The notes: generated by a model not told the origin, from the sequence alone. Positions 38,845 through 50,013 are shown, counted from the stretch's first letter. The stretch is DNA of 64,000 bases from Rheinheimera sp. A13L (GCF_000217935.1 NZ_AFHI01000012.1:124001-188000), one strand, 5' to 3'. A program made the numbers and translations.

Positions 38845-40200
38845 TCAGGCGGGTAACTGTATACCAGACTCACGCATCCGGGCCAGTTTGTATCTTAAAG
38901 TACGGGCGCTGATCCCCAGCCGTTCAGCCACTTCTTTGCGGCTGTTGGCGCAGGCACGCATGGTCTCCAGAATAATACGGTGCTCCTGCTCGTAGATCTC
39001 AGACTTAAAAACACTGACATCTTGCTCAGCGTTTTGAGCAAAAGCTGCATCAGGCATGCTGTCCATCATAGTGGGTGCTGATTCCAGCAAAATATCAGCA
39101 GCATTGATCTGATCGCCATCACAAATAATCAGAGCCCGTTGCACTATGTTGTCCAGCTCACGCACATTACCTGGCCAGTAGTGCTGCATCAGCTTGTGCT
39201 GAGCGGCATAACTTAAAGTGGGTTGTGGCATACCTGTGCTGCGACAATGGCGCTCCAGCAAATGCATAGCCAGTGGCACTATATCAGCCGGGCGTTCAGC
39301 CAGAGCTGTCCAGGTCAGTGGAAACACATTCAGACGGTAGTATAAATCTTCGCGGAATTTACCTTCAGCCACAGCTTGTTTTAAATCTCTGTTACTGGTG
39401 GCAATGACCCGCACATCCAGTTTGATGGTTTTGCGTGCGCCTAAGCGCTCCACTTCACGTTCCTGCAATACCCGCAGTAATTTCGCCTGCAGGTTTAAAT
39501 CCATTTCACTGATTTCATCCAGTAAAATAGTGCCTTGTTGGGCTTGTTCAAACTTGCCGGGGCAAGCCTGTATAGCGCCGGTAAAGGCGCCTTTTTCATA
39601 GCCAAACAAAGTAGCTTCGAGCATATTTTCCGGAATAGCAGCACAGTTAATAGCAACAAAAGGACCATCGGGACGACCGCTTTGCTGATGGATATAACGT
39701 GCCAGAACTTCTTTACCTGAACCACTTGGCCCCAGCACCAGCACATTAGCGTCAGAACGGGCAACTTTCGCCGCGAGTTTTACCAATTGTTTGCCCTGCT
39801 CTGAATGCACTACAGGTTCAATAGTCGCAACTTCTGCACCCAAAGCATAACGACTGACCATATTGATCAGTACTTCGGGTGAAAATGGTTTCGCCAGATA
39901 ATCCACAGCACCATGACGAATAGCCACCACTGCATCATTGACGTTGGCGTAGGCCGTCATCATCAGCACAGGCAAAGAGGGATAATTCAGTTTCACGGTT
40001 TTGAGTAAATCTAAACCTGACATAGTGCCCATTTGCACGTCACTGATCAGCAAAGAGATTTTATGCTCTTTTAACAGCTGCAAGCCCTGCTCAGCACTTT
40101 GGGCTGGCACCACCTGATAATTCGCCAGACTCAGCGTGTCACACAATGCTTCGCGTAAGCCGGCATCATCCTCTACGACCAAAATACTAGTTGTTTGCAT
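38845..40200 (-). CDS. flrC: Sigma-54 dependent flagellar response regulator FlrC
   Basis: FlrC activates the class III flagellar operons once phosphorylated by FlrB. The 451-residue protein has a receiver domain (ILVVEDDAGLREAL, phospho-Asp in LLISDVQMGTMSG), an AAA+ domain (Walker A GPSGSGKEVLARYIH, sigma-54 contact loop EKGAFTGAI, Walker B TILLDEISEMD) and a Fis-type HTH (SRKEVAERLGISARTLRYKL). It overlaps flrB by 14 bases. Confidence 0.95.
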   Translation of the reverse strand: MQTTSILVVEDDAGLREALCDTLSLANYQVVPAQSAEQGLQLLKEHKISLLISDVQMGTMSGLDLLKTVKLNYPSLPVLMMTAYANVNDAVVAIRHGAVDYLAKPFSPEVLINMVSRYALGAEVATIEPVVHSEQGKQLVKLAAKVARSDANVLVLGPSGSGKEVLARYIHQQSGRPDGPFVAINCAAIPENMLEATLFGYEKGAFTGAIQACPGKFEQAQQGTILLDEISEMDLNLQAKLLRVLQEREVERLGARKTIKLDVRVIATSNRDLKQAVAEGKFREDLYYRLNVFPLTWTALAERPADIVPLAMHLLERHCRSTGMPQPTLSYAAQHKLMQHYWPGNVRELDNIVQRALIICDGDQINAADILLESAPTMMDSMPDAAFAQNAEQDVSVFKSEIYEQEHRIILETMRACANSRKEVAERLGISARTLRYKLARMRESGIQLPA

Positions 40201-41311
40201 AATTTAACTCCTGACCTGCAGTGACAGGCCGATAGACCGGAAACAATAATTCAAAACGGGCACCACCCAATGCAGAAGTGCAATAGCGGATAGAGCCATT
40301 GTGGGAATGAGCAACAGCCTGTACCACAGCCAATCCAAGGCCAGTGCCCTGACTACGGGTCGTGAAAAAGGGTTCAAAAATTTGTTGTTGTAAATGTTGT
40401 GGTACACCAGGGCCATTGTCTTCAACCGCGATGATCACTTGCTGCGAATTCGACGGATCTAATCTGGCTTCCAATTTTAATACCGCGCCCTGACCTATGA
40501 TCTGCATACTGTTTTGTATTAAATTCTGAATAGCACCGGCTAAGCTGCGGGGATTCCCAAGAATTTGCACATCGGGTTCAGGTAACTGGACGCTGATTTG
40601 ACTCTGTTGTTGTTCTACCAAGGCTTCAACGCCAGCAAAAACTTCTGTCAGCAGTTGCTGTAAAGACAAAGCTTCTACTTGTTGCTCGCGTCCTGCGCGC
40701 GCAAATAACAACATGTCATTGACCTGTTGTTCTAAATCCACCAGACGGGCCACCAGCTTGTGCTGAAATTGCTCACGCGACTGCGGATTCAGTTTAGGAC
40801 TGGTTAAATTCTGGGCGTATAACAAAGCTGAAGATAACGGAGTGCGGATTTGATGCGCCAGCGACGCCATCATTTTTCCAAGGGTAGATAAACGTTGCAG
40901 ATGAGCGAGACGGCTTTGTAGCTGGCGGGTTTCCGTCAGATCAGTTAATACAATCAACTGCCCTGCTTCAGGCTCCAGTGAACTGATCGCCAGCTTGACT
41001 CTGCGACCATCCAATAAAGACACTTCCATGCCATCATCACTGCGGGGCCGGAATGAACGCGCTATCACGTCCAGCCAGCGCTGCCCCACTAAAGGTTCGC
41101 CCAGAATAGAAATAGCAACAGGATTGGCTTCAGCCACATAACCCCGTTCATCCAGCACTATAACGGCTGTCGGCAGGTTATTGACTAAATGTTGCAGACG
41201 ACGGGCCTGACGGGCCGTAGAAATGGCGGTTGCTGAGGCTGTCGCTATTTCTGGCTGCGCTTGTGGCTGCATTTCTGCTGCAACATAAGCATAAGCTTTG
41301 GCTGTACTCAT
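40187..41311 (-). CDS. flrB: Flagellar sensor histidine kinase FlrB
   Basis: This is the soluble histidine kinase partner of FlrC. The 374-residue protein has a PAS domain (LPTAVIVLDERGYVAEANPVA), a HisKA domain (MASLAHQIRTPLSSALLYAQ, phospho-His) and an HATPase domain (AVEDNGPGVPQHLQQQIF, FFTTRSQGTGLGLAVVQAV). No membrane segment is seen, as in FlrB/FleS. A strong sigma-54 promoter lies 38 bases upstream. Confidence 0.95.
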   Translation of the reverse strand: MSTAKAYAYVAAEMQPQAQPEIATASATAISTARQARRLQHLVNNLPTAVIVLDERGYVAEANPVAISILGEPLVGQRWLDVIARSFRPRSDDGMEVSLLDGRRVKLAISSLEPEAGQLIVLTDLTETRQLQSRLAHLQRLSTLGKMMASLAHQIRTPLSSALLYAQNLTSPKLNPQSREQFQHKLVARLVDLEQQVNDMLLFARAGREQQVEALSLQQLLTEVFAGVEALVEQQQSQISVQLPEPDVQILGNPRSLAGAIQNLIQNSMQIIGQGAVLKLEARLDPSNSQQVIIAVEDNGPGVPQHLQQQIFEPFFTTRSQGTGLGLAVVQAVAHSHNGSIRYCTSALGGARFELLFPVYRPVTAGQELNYANN

Positions 41312-41348
41312 AACGTCTCTGCAAATGAATTGACACTAGCCATTCAAA

Positions 41349-41364
41349 TGCACAAGACATGCCA
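41349..41364 (-). promoter_or_regulatory. Sigma-54 promoter of flrBC
   Basis: The minus strand reads TGGCATGTCTTGTGCA: TGGCA at -24, TGCA at -12, with exact GG-N10-GC spacing. It lies in the 122-bp flrA-flrB gap. In Vibrio this operon depends on FlrA and sigma-54. Confidence 0.8.
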
Positions 41365-41433
41365 CAATTAAAATCCGATTTAAGACACGTAAAATCAATA
41401 ACTTAACAGGCCATTTTTTTGACAGTTCGGTTA

Positions 41434-42885
41434 TCAGGCCTGGCTTTCATCCCGCATCAAATTGTATTTACGCATTTTTTCCACCAGGGTAGTACGGCGC
41501 AAACAAAGAATATCCGCCGCTCTTGCAACTACATAGTCGTGCCGCTCTAATGCCTGAGTGATCAAAGAAATTTCCAGTTCAGCCAAAAACTCTTTTAGAT
41601 CCATGCCCTGCTCTGGCAAAACTTCAATACTCTCTGGTGCAGAAAACAGCGACTCCTCTGTGCTTTCGTCTTCATCGTCACTGCTTTGGAACAATTCATT
41701 AATGGCGTCCCGCTCCAACAAGGCATCCGGATAAACAGGCACATAAGTGTCGACTTCCAGATGGCGGTATTTTTGCGGTAACTCAGCCACATCCACCACC
41801 TGATTCGGAAACATAATAGCCATACGTTCCACCAGGTTGGCCAGCTCACGCACATTACCAGGCCATGGGTGCAGTTTTAGGCTTTCCAAAGCCCGCTCGG
41901 TAAACTTCACTTTGGCATGACCTTGTTGCTCAGTGCGGATAATCAATTCCTGCACCAACAGCGGCAAGTCATCGCTTCTGTCGCGTAATGCCGGGGTTTC
42001 AATAGGAAATACGTTCAGGCGATAAAATAAGTCTTCACGAAAGCGCCCTTCTTCAATCATGTTTTCCAGCGCTCTGTGGGTCGCGGCAATAATACGTACA
42101 TCAGCCCGGATCGGCTGACTACCGCCCACCCGTTCATAGATCCGCTCCTGCAGTACTCTTAACAATTTAACCTGCATAGGCAAAGGCATATCACCAATTT
42201 CATCCAGAAACAGAGTGCCGCCCTGTGCCAGTTCAAAACGGCCTTTGCGGGTAGAAATAGCACCGGTAAAAGCTCCTTTTTCATGACCAAACAATTCGCT
42301 TTCCAATAGCTCGGCCGGAATAGCACCACAGTTCAGCGGCACAAAAGGCCCCTGACTGCGATTCGACAACACATGGATATTACGGGCTACTACTTCTTTG
42401 CCTGTGCCTGAATCCCCAAGAATTAATACATTGGCGTCAGTTTTGGCCACTTGTTGGATCAGGAAACGGACCTGCTGCATGGCCTGAGTTTGTCCAACCA
42501 TACCAATAAAACGTGATTGCTCACATTGGCCTTTCTGGCCAGGCAATAAACGCTGGTATTCCTGGCAATCCCGCAGTAACTGGGTAAAAGAAGCGTAAGA
42601 GAAAGGTTCGGTCAGTAAGCCAACCACATTGGCTAAACCCAGATGGTGCTTCAGAGTCTCGCCCAGCAGCAAAAAAGCACAAGCCGGATAACGACGGATC
42701 AGTTGTTCATGATCCTGACTGGATAAAGCCCCTAATAAAATCACAGCCTGCGAGCCCGCATGTAAATGCTGGTCCAGCTCGTGGTAGTTCAGCAACTGAT
42801 GAGTTTCAGAAATAAAACTCAGCACTGCACCTAAACGAGAGGTTCGTTGTTCCTGCTGATCAAGAATATAGAGCTTGGTGGTCAT
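41434..42885 (-). CDS. flrA: Master flagellar regulator FlrA (FleQ-like)
   Basis: FlrA is the top sigma-54 activator of the polar flagellar cascade. The 483-residue protein has a FleQ-type atypical receiver ([18 protein letters not shown], lacking the full acidic pocket), an AAA+ domain ([37 protein letters not shown]) and a C-terminal Fis HTH ([21 protein letters not shown]). The FleQ family can bind c-di-GMP; that is not testable here. It is monocistronic, with a sigma-70 type promoter upstream. Confidence 0.95.
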   Translation of the reverse strand: MTTKLYILDQQEQRTSRLGAVLSFISETHQLLNYHELDQHLHAGSQAVILLGALSSQDHEQLIRRYPACAFLLLGETLKHHLGLANVVGLLTEPFSYASFTQLLRDCQEYQRLLPGQKGQCEQSRFIGMVGQTQAMQQVRFLIQQVAKTDANVLILGDSGTGKEVVARNIHVLSNRSQGPFVPLNCGAIPAELLESELFGHEKGAFTGAISTRKGRFELAQGGTLFLDEIGDMPLPMQVKLLRVLQERIYERVGGSQPIRADVRIIAATHRALENMIEEGRFREDLFYRLNVFPIETPALRDRSDDLPLLVQELIIRTEQQGHAKVKFTERALESLKLHPWPGNVRELANLVERMAIMFPNQVVDVAELPQKYRHLEVDTYVPVYPDALLERDAINELFQSSDDEDESTEESLFSAPESIEVLPEQGMDLKEFLAELEISLITQALERHDYVVARAADILCLRRTTLVEKMRKYNLMRDESQA

Positions 42886-42914
42886 AAGACTCAGACTTTT
42901 ATTGCTTTTTAGTC

Positions 42915-42942
42915 ATTCTACAAAGCTTGTCTGAGGTTGCAA
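42915..42942 (-). promoter_or_regulatory. Sigma-70 type promoter of flrA
   Basis: On the minus strand TTGCAA (42937-42942) and TAGAAT (42915-42920) are separated by 16 bases, about 30 bases ahead of the flrA ATG. The large palindrome at 42945-42990 ends two bases upstream of the -35. Confidence 0.55.
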
Positions 42943-42944
42943 GG

Positions 42945-42990
42945 TAAAACGCTATTTTTTTGACACTGGTGTCAAAAAAATAGCGTTTTA
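42945..42990. terminator. Perfect 22-bp palindrome between flagellin gene and flrA
   Basis: Arms 42945-42966 and 42969-42990 are exact reverse complements, with a 2-base centre. Each arm has an A/T-rich outer part and a GACAC core, so either strand ends in GCGTTTTA. It lies 23 bases past the flagellin stop and directly upstream of the flrA -35. A bidirectional terminator is the simplest reading; an operator is possible. Confidence 0.65.
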
Positions 42991-43013
42991 GAGAGGGAAA
43001 AAAGAGTAAAAAA

Positions 43014-43811
43014 TTAAGCTAACAGCTTTAAGGCTTGTTGTTCAGAAATACGGCCCTGGCTTATTACAGAAACAGAAGCTTGTTCACGAACACCAGCTGC
43101 TACCTGCTCTGTTACCGCTTTGGCATAATCCAGGTCCTGAATACGGCTGATGGCTTCCTGCTCGTTTACATTCTGCGTTTGCAGATTACGGGCCGTAGAC
43201 TGCAAAGCGTTAATAGTAGCGCCTAAATCAGTTCTGTTGTTGTCCACCAGTTGTGAAGAAGTCTGGATAGACTTCAACGAAGCTTCCGCACTTTCGGCAG
43301 AAGACAAATCAATACTGAAAGCACCTGAGTCAGTTAATTTAGTGGATAAATCCTGAGTTTTGATAGCAATGCTGCCATTACCTGTACCGACCGGAATAGA
43401 GCCATCCTGATCAAATAATTTGATGCCGGCAAATTCAGTGTTTTTAATTTGATCCTGAATACTGGCAGCGTAGGCGTCAGCTTGTTTTTGTAATGCCTGA
43501 CGGTCAGAAGCCGACAATATGCCATTACCAGCCTGCACTGCTAAACGACCCATTTCATTCAGGTTGTCTGTCACGCCCTGCAGACCTTGATCGGCCACAG
43601 TAGCTAAAGAAATACCATCGTACACATTCTGTGTGCCCTGAGCTGAAGCATTGGCACTTTGAGTTAAGCGGTTGGCAATTTGCAGTCCGGCAGCATCGTC
43701 AGCAGCGCTGTTGATACGACGGGCAGTGGCTAATTTTTTCAGCAGATTTTCAGATTCATTCGAATTGAATTTCAACTGATTTTCATTGGCGAAGGAGCTA
43801 CCGATTTTCAT
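43014..43811 (-). CDS. Short, divergent flagellin
   Basis: The 265-residue protein has both conserved D0/D1 flagellin ends. RINSAADDAAGLQIANRLT (canonical RINSA-x-DDAAG-x-x-IA) lies in the first 50 residues with YDGISLATVADQGLQ and NTEFAGIKLFDQDG. The C-terminus has LGATINALQSTARNLQ, DLDYAKAVTE and QGRISEQQALKLLA. The usual hypervariable D2/D3 domain is nearly absent, and the first residues (MKIGSSFANENQLKF) do not match the common start with conserved Asn/Ile/Leu. It is likely a filament or minor flagellin. It sits next to the pseudaminic-acid genes, but no FlaG/FliD/FliS follows. No clear sigma-28 or sigma-54 promoter could be read upstream. Confidence 0.85.
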   Translation of the reverse strand: MKIGSSFANENQLKFNSNESENLLKKLATARRINSAADDAAGLQIANRLTQSANASAQGTQNVYDGISLATVADQGLQGVTDNLNEMGRLAVQAGNGILSASDRQALQKQADAYAASIQDQIKNTEFAGIKLFDQDGSIPVGTGNGSIAIKTQDLSTKLTDSGAFSIDLSSAESAEASLKSIQTSSQLVDNNRTDLGATINALQSTARNLQTQNVNEQEAISRIQDLDYAKAVTEQVAAGVREQASVSVISQGRISEQQALKLLA

Positions 43812-43970
43812 ACTACTACCTCAGGCTATTCCAGAATGGACAGGCTATGCTTGGAGTTTACCCCAAAATGATCAGCTTCCCCAAGCTTTAGTCTGTACTT
43901 TTTTTATGCAACAGCGTCACTTCAAGCCTGTGCGAAGCTAAGCACCTATTTAAAAAGGATTTTTTAATAG

Positions 43971-43986
43971 TGGAATAAATTATGCT
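43971..43986 (+). promoter_or_regulatory. Possible sigma-54 promoter of pse operon
   Basis: The plus strand reads TGGAATAAATTATGCT with GG-N10-GC spacing, 65 bases before the pseB ATG. The -24 box lacks the CAC. The element lies in the divergent flagellin-pseB spacer (43812-44051). Confidence 0.4.
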
Positions 43987-43988
43987 AA

Positions 43989-46201
<2,213 letters not shown>

Positions 46202-46204
46202 CGG

Positions 46205-46900
46205 ATGCGACTGGCCATTATTCCGGCACGCGGTGGCAGTAAACGTATTCCGCGTAAAAATATTAAAGACTTTAATGGTAAGCCGATGATTGGCTGGTCT
46301 ATTGAAGCCGCATTGTTATCGGCGGCTTTTGATGAAGTCTGGGTATCCACAGATGATGCTGAAATAGCTGTTGTGGCGCAAAAATTTGGCGCCAAAGTGC
46401 CTTTTATCCGCCCTGCTGAATTATCAGACGACCACACAGGCACTTCAGCCGTGGTGCGCCACGCGATTAACCGGGCCATACAGCAGCAGTTAGAGCCCAC
46501 ATTAGTTGCCTGCATTTATGCCACTGCCCCTTTGCTTCAACCTGATATGCTGAAAGAAGCCATGCTGCAATTGCAACAGGATCCGGCTTTAGATTATGTA
46601 TTCTCTGGTTGTCGTTTTAGTTTCCCTATTCAGCGGGCTTTATATCGCTCTGAGTCAGGCAAAGTAAATGCTGTAGACCCAGCCTCTATTCCTAAACGTT
46701 CACAGGATTTGCCTGAAACTTATCATGATGCAGGTCAGTTTTATTGTGGCCGCGCTCAAAGCTGGTTGGATGCCAAACCGGTGTTTTCACCAGCTTCTTA
46801 TTTGTATGAGCTGCCACAGCATCTGGTGCAGGATATAGATACTGAAGAGGATTGGCTGCGGGCAGAGCTGTTACATCAATTGCTGTTAAAACGCCTATGA
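46205..46900 (+). CDS. pseF: Pseudaminic acid cytidylyltransferase
   Basis: PseF activates pseudaminic acid with CTP to CMP-Pse. The 231-residue CMP-sugar synthetase shows MRLAIIPARGGSKRIPRKNI, STDDAEIA, VVRHAI, and YHDAGQFYCGRAQSW near the C-terminus. It starts three bases after the pseC stop and overlaps pseG as ATGA. Confidence 0.95.
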   Translation: MRLAIIPARGGSKRIPRKNIKDFNGKPMIGWSIEAALLSAAFDEVWVSTDDAEIAVVAQKFGAKVPFIRPAELSDDHTGTSAVVRHAINRAIQQQLEPTLVACIYATAPLLQPDMLKEAMLQLQQDPALDYVFSGCRFSFPIQRALYRSESGKVNAVDPASIPKRSQDLPETYHDAGQFYCGRAQSWLDAKPVFSPASYLYELPQHLVQDIDTEEDWLRAELLHQLLLKRL

Positions 46901-47988
46901 AAGCGGCAAAAAACGCCTTGTTTCGGGTAGATGCCTCAGCCGTTATAGGGTCAGGCCATCTGATGCGTTGCCTGACCTTAGCCAAAGCATTGCAGCAATC
47001 AGGTTGGTTTATAGCTTTTGCTTGCCGCGCCCATCCGGGTAACTTAATTCAGTGGTTGCGTGATCAGAGTTTTGACGTCCTTGAATTAACAGCTCCAACT
47101 ACAAACACTCAAGCCACAGGTTATGCTGCCTGGCTTGGTGTAACAGAGCAGCAGGATGCAGCGGAGCTTATGCAGCAACTGCAAGCGCCTGTCGATTTAT
47201 TAGTCATTGATCACTACGGTTTATCCTCAGTGTTCGAACAGGCGATGACAGGCTTTTATCAAAAACTGCTGGTGATTGATGACTTAGCCAACAGGCCTCA
47301 CCACTGCGATTATTTATTGGATCAAAACCTCTATCCACAGCTGCATAGCCGCTATGAAACACAGGTCAACAAAGATGCTCTGCTGCTGTTAGGCCCTTCT
47401 TACGTGCTGCTACGTCCGGAATTTGCAATTTTTCAACGAACGGCAAAAGCCGAACAACTGCGTTTTTTGGTTTTTTACGGCGGTACAGACGAGCTTAATT
47501 TAACCCGGCTGAGCATCGAAGCGTTACAACAACTTCAGAAAACCGACTTTCATGCCGATATAGTCATAGGCCTTGCCAATCCACACAAGTTTGAGCTTGA
47601 AAAACGTTGTGCTGAAGACCGTCGTTTTACGTTGCATATTAATACGCCACAGATGGCTGAATTGATGAGTCAAGCTACTTTAATGATAGGCGCAGGTGGT
47701 TCCACCCATTGGGAGCGCTGCGCTTTGGCATTGCCAGCTTTGGTGGTAACTTTGGCGGAAAACCAGGTCGCCAGCACCTTATCTTTAGCCGATGCCGGCG
47801 CTTGTATTTATCTGGGACATGGCCAGGATTTAACAGCACAGCAATTAACACAAGCAGTGCAACAGCTGCTGGGCAATCCAGAGCAGTTGCAGCAGATGTC
47901 AAAACAAGCCAAACAACTGGTGCCACAAGGCGGCGGTTGTGCTGCTATTGTAGATTTACTCAACACAGAATTTCAGGGTCGGCATTAA
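46897..47988 (+). CDS. pseG: UDP-2,4-diacetamido-2,4,6-trideoxy-beta-L-altropyranose hydrolase
   Basis: PseG removes UDP to free the sugar for PseI. The 363-residue GT-B-like protein has FRVDASAVIGSGHLMRCLTLA at the N-terminus and MIGAGGSTHWERCALALP in the C-terminal half, the expected family motifs. I take the ATG at 46897, which overlaps the pseF stop. A TTG at 46852 would only add out-of-family residues. Confidence 0.93.
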   Translation: MKAAKNALFRVDASAVIGSGHLMRCLTLAKALQQSGWFIAFACRAHPGNLIQWLRDQSFDVLELTAPTTNTQATGYAAWLGVTEQQDAAELMQQLQAPVDLLVIDHYGLSSVFEQAMTGFYQKLLVIDDLANRPHHCDYLLDQNLYPQLHSRYETQVNKDALLLLGPSYVLLRPEFAIFQRTAKAEQLRFLVFYGGTDELNLTRLSIEALQQLQKTDFHADIVIGLANPHKFELEKRCAEDRRFTLHINTPQMAELMSQATLMIGAGGSTHWERCALALPALVVTLAENQVASTLSLADAGACIYLGHGQDLTAQQLTQAVQQLLGNPEQLQQMSKQAKQLVPQGGGCAAIVDLLNTEFQGRH

Positions 47989-48016
47989 AGGCCAACAGCA
48001 GTACAGGAAAATACAG

Positions 48017-49078
48017 ATGAGCAAAGCATTTTTGGATATTCAATTAGGCCAGCATTGGGTTGGACCTTCTCATCCGCCTTTAATTATTGCTGAGTTGTCG
48101 GGTAATCACGATCAGTCTTTGGATAAAGCGCTGGCCATGATAGATGCTGCAGCTGCGGCCGGTGCTCAGGCCGTTAAATTACAAACCTACACAGCCGACA
48201 CCATGACGCTGGATATAGATACAGGCGAGTTTTATATCGAAGATACCAACAGTCTCTGGCATGGCACTACCTTGTACAAGCTGTACCAGATTGCCTATAC
48301 ACCATGGGACTGGCATAAGGCCATTTTTGAGCGGGCCAAAAGCCACGGTATGCTTACATTCAGCACCCCTTTTGATTTAACTGCAGTGGATTTTTTAGAA
48401 TCTTTGGATGTGCCTTGTTATAAAATTGCTTCCTTTGAAAACATCGACCATCCGCTATTGGCCGCAGTGGCTAAAACCGGTAAACCTGTGATTATGTCTA
48501 CCGGCATGGCCAGTCAGTCAGAACTGGCTGAATCAGTAGAGGTGTTAAGAGCAAACGGCTGTAAAGAGCTGATTTTATTGAAATGCACCAGCAACTACCC
48601 TGCCCGTCCAGTGGATGCCAACTTGTTGACCATTCCCCATTTAGCTCAGCTGTTTCAGTGTCAGGCGGGTTTATCCGATCACACCACTGGCATTGGGGTC
48701 TCTGTTGCTGCAGTGGCTTTGGGTGCTACTGTGATTGAAAAACACTTTGTGCTCGACAGAAGCGAAGGTGGCGTGGATGCTGAGTTTTCATTAGAGCCCC
48801 ACGAGCTGAAGCAATTGGTGGAAGAAACCGCCAGAGCCAAAGTAGCCTTAGGTCAGGTTAATTATGGTTGTACTGAAAAAGAAATCGCCTCACGCAAACA
48901 CCGCCGCTCTTTGTATATTGCGGTCGATTTAAAAGCAGGTGAGGTGCTTACGACTGAAAACTTACGCGCCATCCGGCCTGGTTTGGGTTTAGCGCCTAAA
49001 TATTTGTCGATGCTACTCGGCAAAACTGTGACTAAAGATGTGGCCCGTGGCACTGCCATGAGCTGGGATTTGGTGTAA
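48017..49078 (+). CDS. pseI: Pseudaminic acid synthase
   Basis: PseI condenses the free 6-deoxy-AltdiNAc with phosphoenolpyruvate to form pseudaminic acid. The 353-residue NeuB-family protein has IIAELSGNHDQSLDKAL, AVKLQTYTADTMTL, TFSTPFD, KCTSNYPA, SDHTTGIGVSVAAVALGA, IEKHFVLDRSEGGVDAEFS, and a C-terminal SAF antifreeze-like domain (SLYIAVDLKAGEVLTTENLRAIRPG). Confidence 0.96.
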   Translation: MSKAFLDIQLGQHWVGPSHPPLIIAELSGNHDQSLDKALAMIDAAAAAGAQAVKLQTYTADTMTLDIDTGEFYIEDTNSLWHGTTLYKLYQIAYTPWDWHKAIFERAKSHGMLTFSTPFDLTAVDFLESLDVPCYKIASFENIDHPLLAAVAKTGKPVIMSTGMASQSELAESVEVLRANGCKELILLKCTSNYPARPVDANLLTIPHLAQLFQCQAGLSDHTTGIGVSVAAVALGATVIEKHFVLDRSEGGVDAEFSLEPHELKQLVEETARAKVALGQVNYGCTEKEIASRKHRRSLYIAVDLKAGEVLTTENLRAIRPGLGLAPKYLSMLLGKTVTKDVARGTAMSWDLV

Positions 49079-49110
49079 TGCTAAACAATGGATGTCAAAA
49101 ACATACTGTT

Positions 49111-49157
49111 GGGGCGGAAAAGGGCTGGGGCAAGCCCAGCCCCTACGGTCCCGCCCG
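49111..49157. repeat. GC-rich REP-like hairpin between pseI and pseH
   Basis: A perfect 8-bp stem GGGCTGGG / CCCAGCCC (49122-49129 with 49135-49142) is nested inside an outer GGGCGG / CCGCCC pair (49112-49117 and 49151-49156). It is far more GC-rich than its surroundings and resembles widespread short intergenic palindromes. It also contains in-frame codons that could mislead start calling for the next gene. Confidence 0.7.
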
Positions 49158-49186
49158 TCTATTTCAGCATAAAAGGATGCCCGCCA

Positions 49187-49741
49187 ATGTGGCATAAAGA
49201 TGAAATTGCCGCCTTTAATGTAGTATTAAAACCTCTGCAGCTGAATGATTTAGAGCAACTGCGGCTGTGGCGTAACAGCCCTGAAATAAGCAGCCAGATG
49301 CTGGATCAGGCTGAAATAAGCGCAGAACAACAACAGAGCTGGTTTGAACGTATTTGCGCGGATCAACGCCAGATGCAGTTTATGATTTATTATAAAAACC
49401 AGCAGGTTGGCGCCTGTAATTTAAAAAGCCCAACGGCTTTGACTGTGACAGAATCTGAGGCTGTGGAAACAGGGTTTTATTTAGGTGAAGCCAAATACCG
49501 CGGCACTATACTGGCTTTTTTTGCAGCCTTAGCGCTGAATCAGTATGCTTTTGAACAGCTTGGTAAAAAAACGCTGCTCGCACAGGTCAAAAACACCAAT
49601 AGCGCAGCCTTACGTTTTAATGAACAATTGGGTTATCAACCCGACGCAATAAAGCCTTCAGGCGAGATGGTAGCCATGACTTTAGTGCCACAAGCACACC
49701 AGAACGCCGCCGCTAAATTTGCAACTTTTATCCGGAATTAA
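49187..49741 (+). CDS. pseH: PseH-like N-acetyltransferase (GNAT)
   Basis: PseH acetylates the 4-amino group of the PseC product. The 184-residue GNAT-like protein has VVLKPLQLNDLEQLRLWRN at the N-terminus, a variable middle, and the acetyl-CoA side ETGFYLGEAKYRGTILAFFA with KNTNSAALRFNEQLGY. I take the ATG at 49187 (AAAGGA upstream). An earlier ATG at 49088 would translate the REP-like repeat. The similarity to PseH is by pattern and position, so acetyl versus another acyl donor is open, especially beside the acyl-carrier cassette. Confidence 0.8.
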   Translation: MWHKDEIAAFNVVLKPLQLNDLEQLRLWRNSPEISSQMLDQAEISAEQQQSWFERICADQRQMQFMIYYKNQQVGACNLKSPTALTVTESEAVETGFYLGEAKYRGTILAFFAALALNQYAFEQLGKKTLLAQVKNTNSAALRFNEQLGYQPDAIKPSGEMVAMTLVPQAHQNAAAKFATFIRN

Positions 49742-49742
49742 T

Positions 49743-50000
49743 ATGAGCAACGAACTGATCCAAACCAACACCGCTAAATTAACTGCCGCTTTTGCGACAG
49801 CTTTAGTGGTAGCCGACACGCAAATCCATGATGATTTAGCTTACAACAGCATTAAAGAGTGGGATTCAACAGCCCATATGTTGCTGATTGCCGAGCTGGA
49901 AAACGTATTTAATGTGATGCTTGATACCGACGATATTATTGATATGAGTTCGGTCGCCAAAGCCAAAGAAATACTGAGTAAATACGGAGTTTCGTTCTGA
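49743..50000 (+). CDS. Acyl carrier protein of the pse-linked cassette
   Basis: This 85-residue acidic helical protein has the phosphopantetheine site WDSTAHMLLIAELEN; Ser42 is the expected attachment residue, in a DST rather than the usual DSL context. The rest (VFNVMLDTDDIIDMSSVAKAKEIL) fits the third and fourth ACP helices. It starts one base after the pseH stop and is followed by an SDR. It presumably carries the acyl group handled by the downstream ligase, LuxE-like and LuxC-like proteins; that is inference from order. Confidence 0.85.
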   Translation: MSNELIQTNTAKLTAAFATALVVADTQIHDDLAYNSIKEWDSTAHMLLIAELENVFNVMLDTDDIIDMSSVAKAKEILSKYGVSF

Positions 50001-50013
50001 TGGCTGCTTGTCA

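Noticed and set aside
41400-41450. Terminator after flrA (CAGGCC ... GGCCTG)
   Set aside because: Arms of only six bases with a loop of about 25 bases and no following T-run.
43812-43920. Sigma-28 or sigma-54 promoter for the flagellin gene
   Set aside because: A GCTGATCA resembles the sigma-28 -10 but has no -35 at the right distance. GG-N10-GC pairs present here lack other consensus bases.
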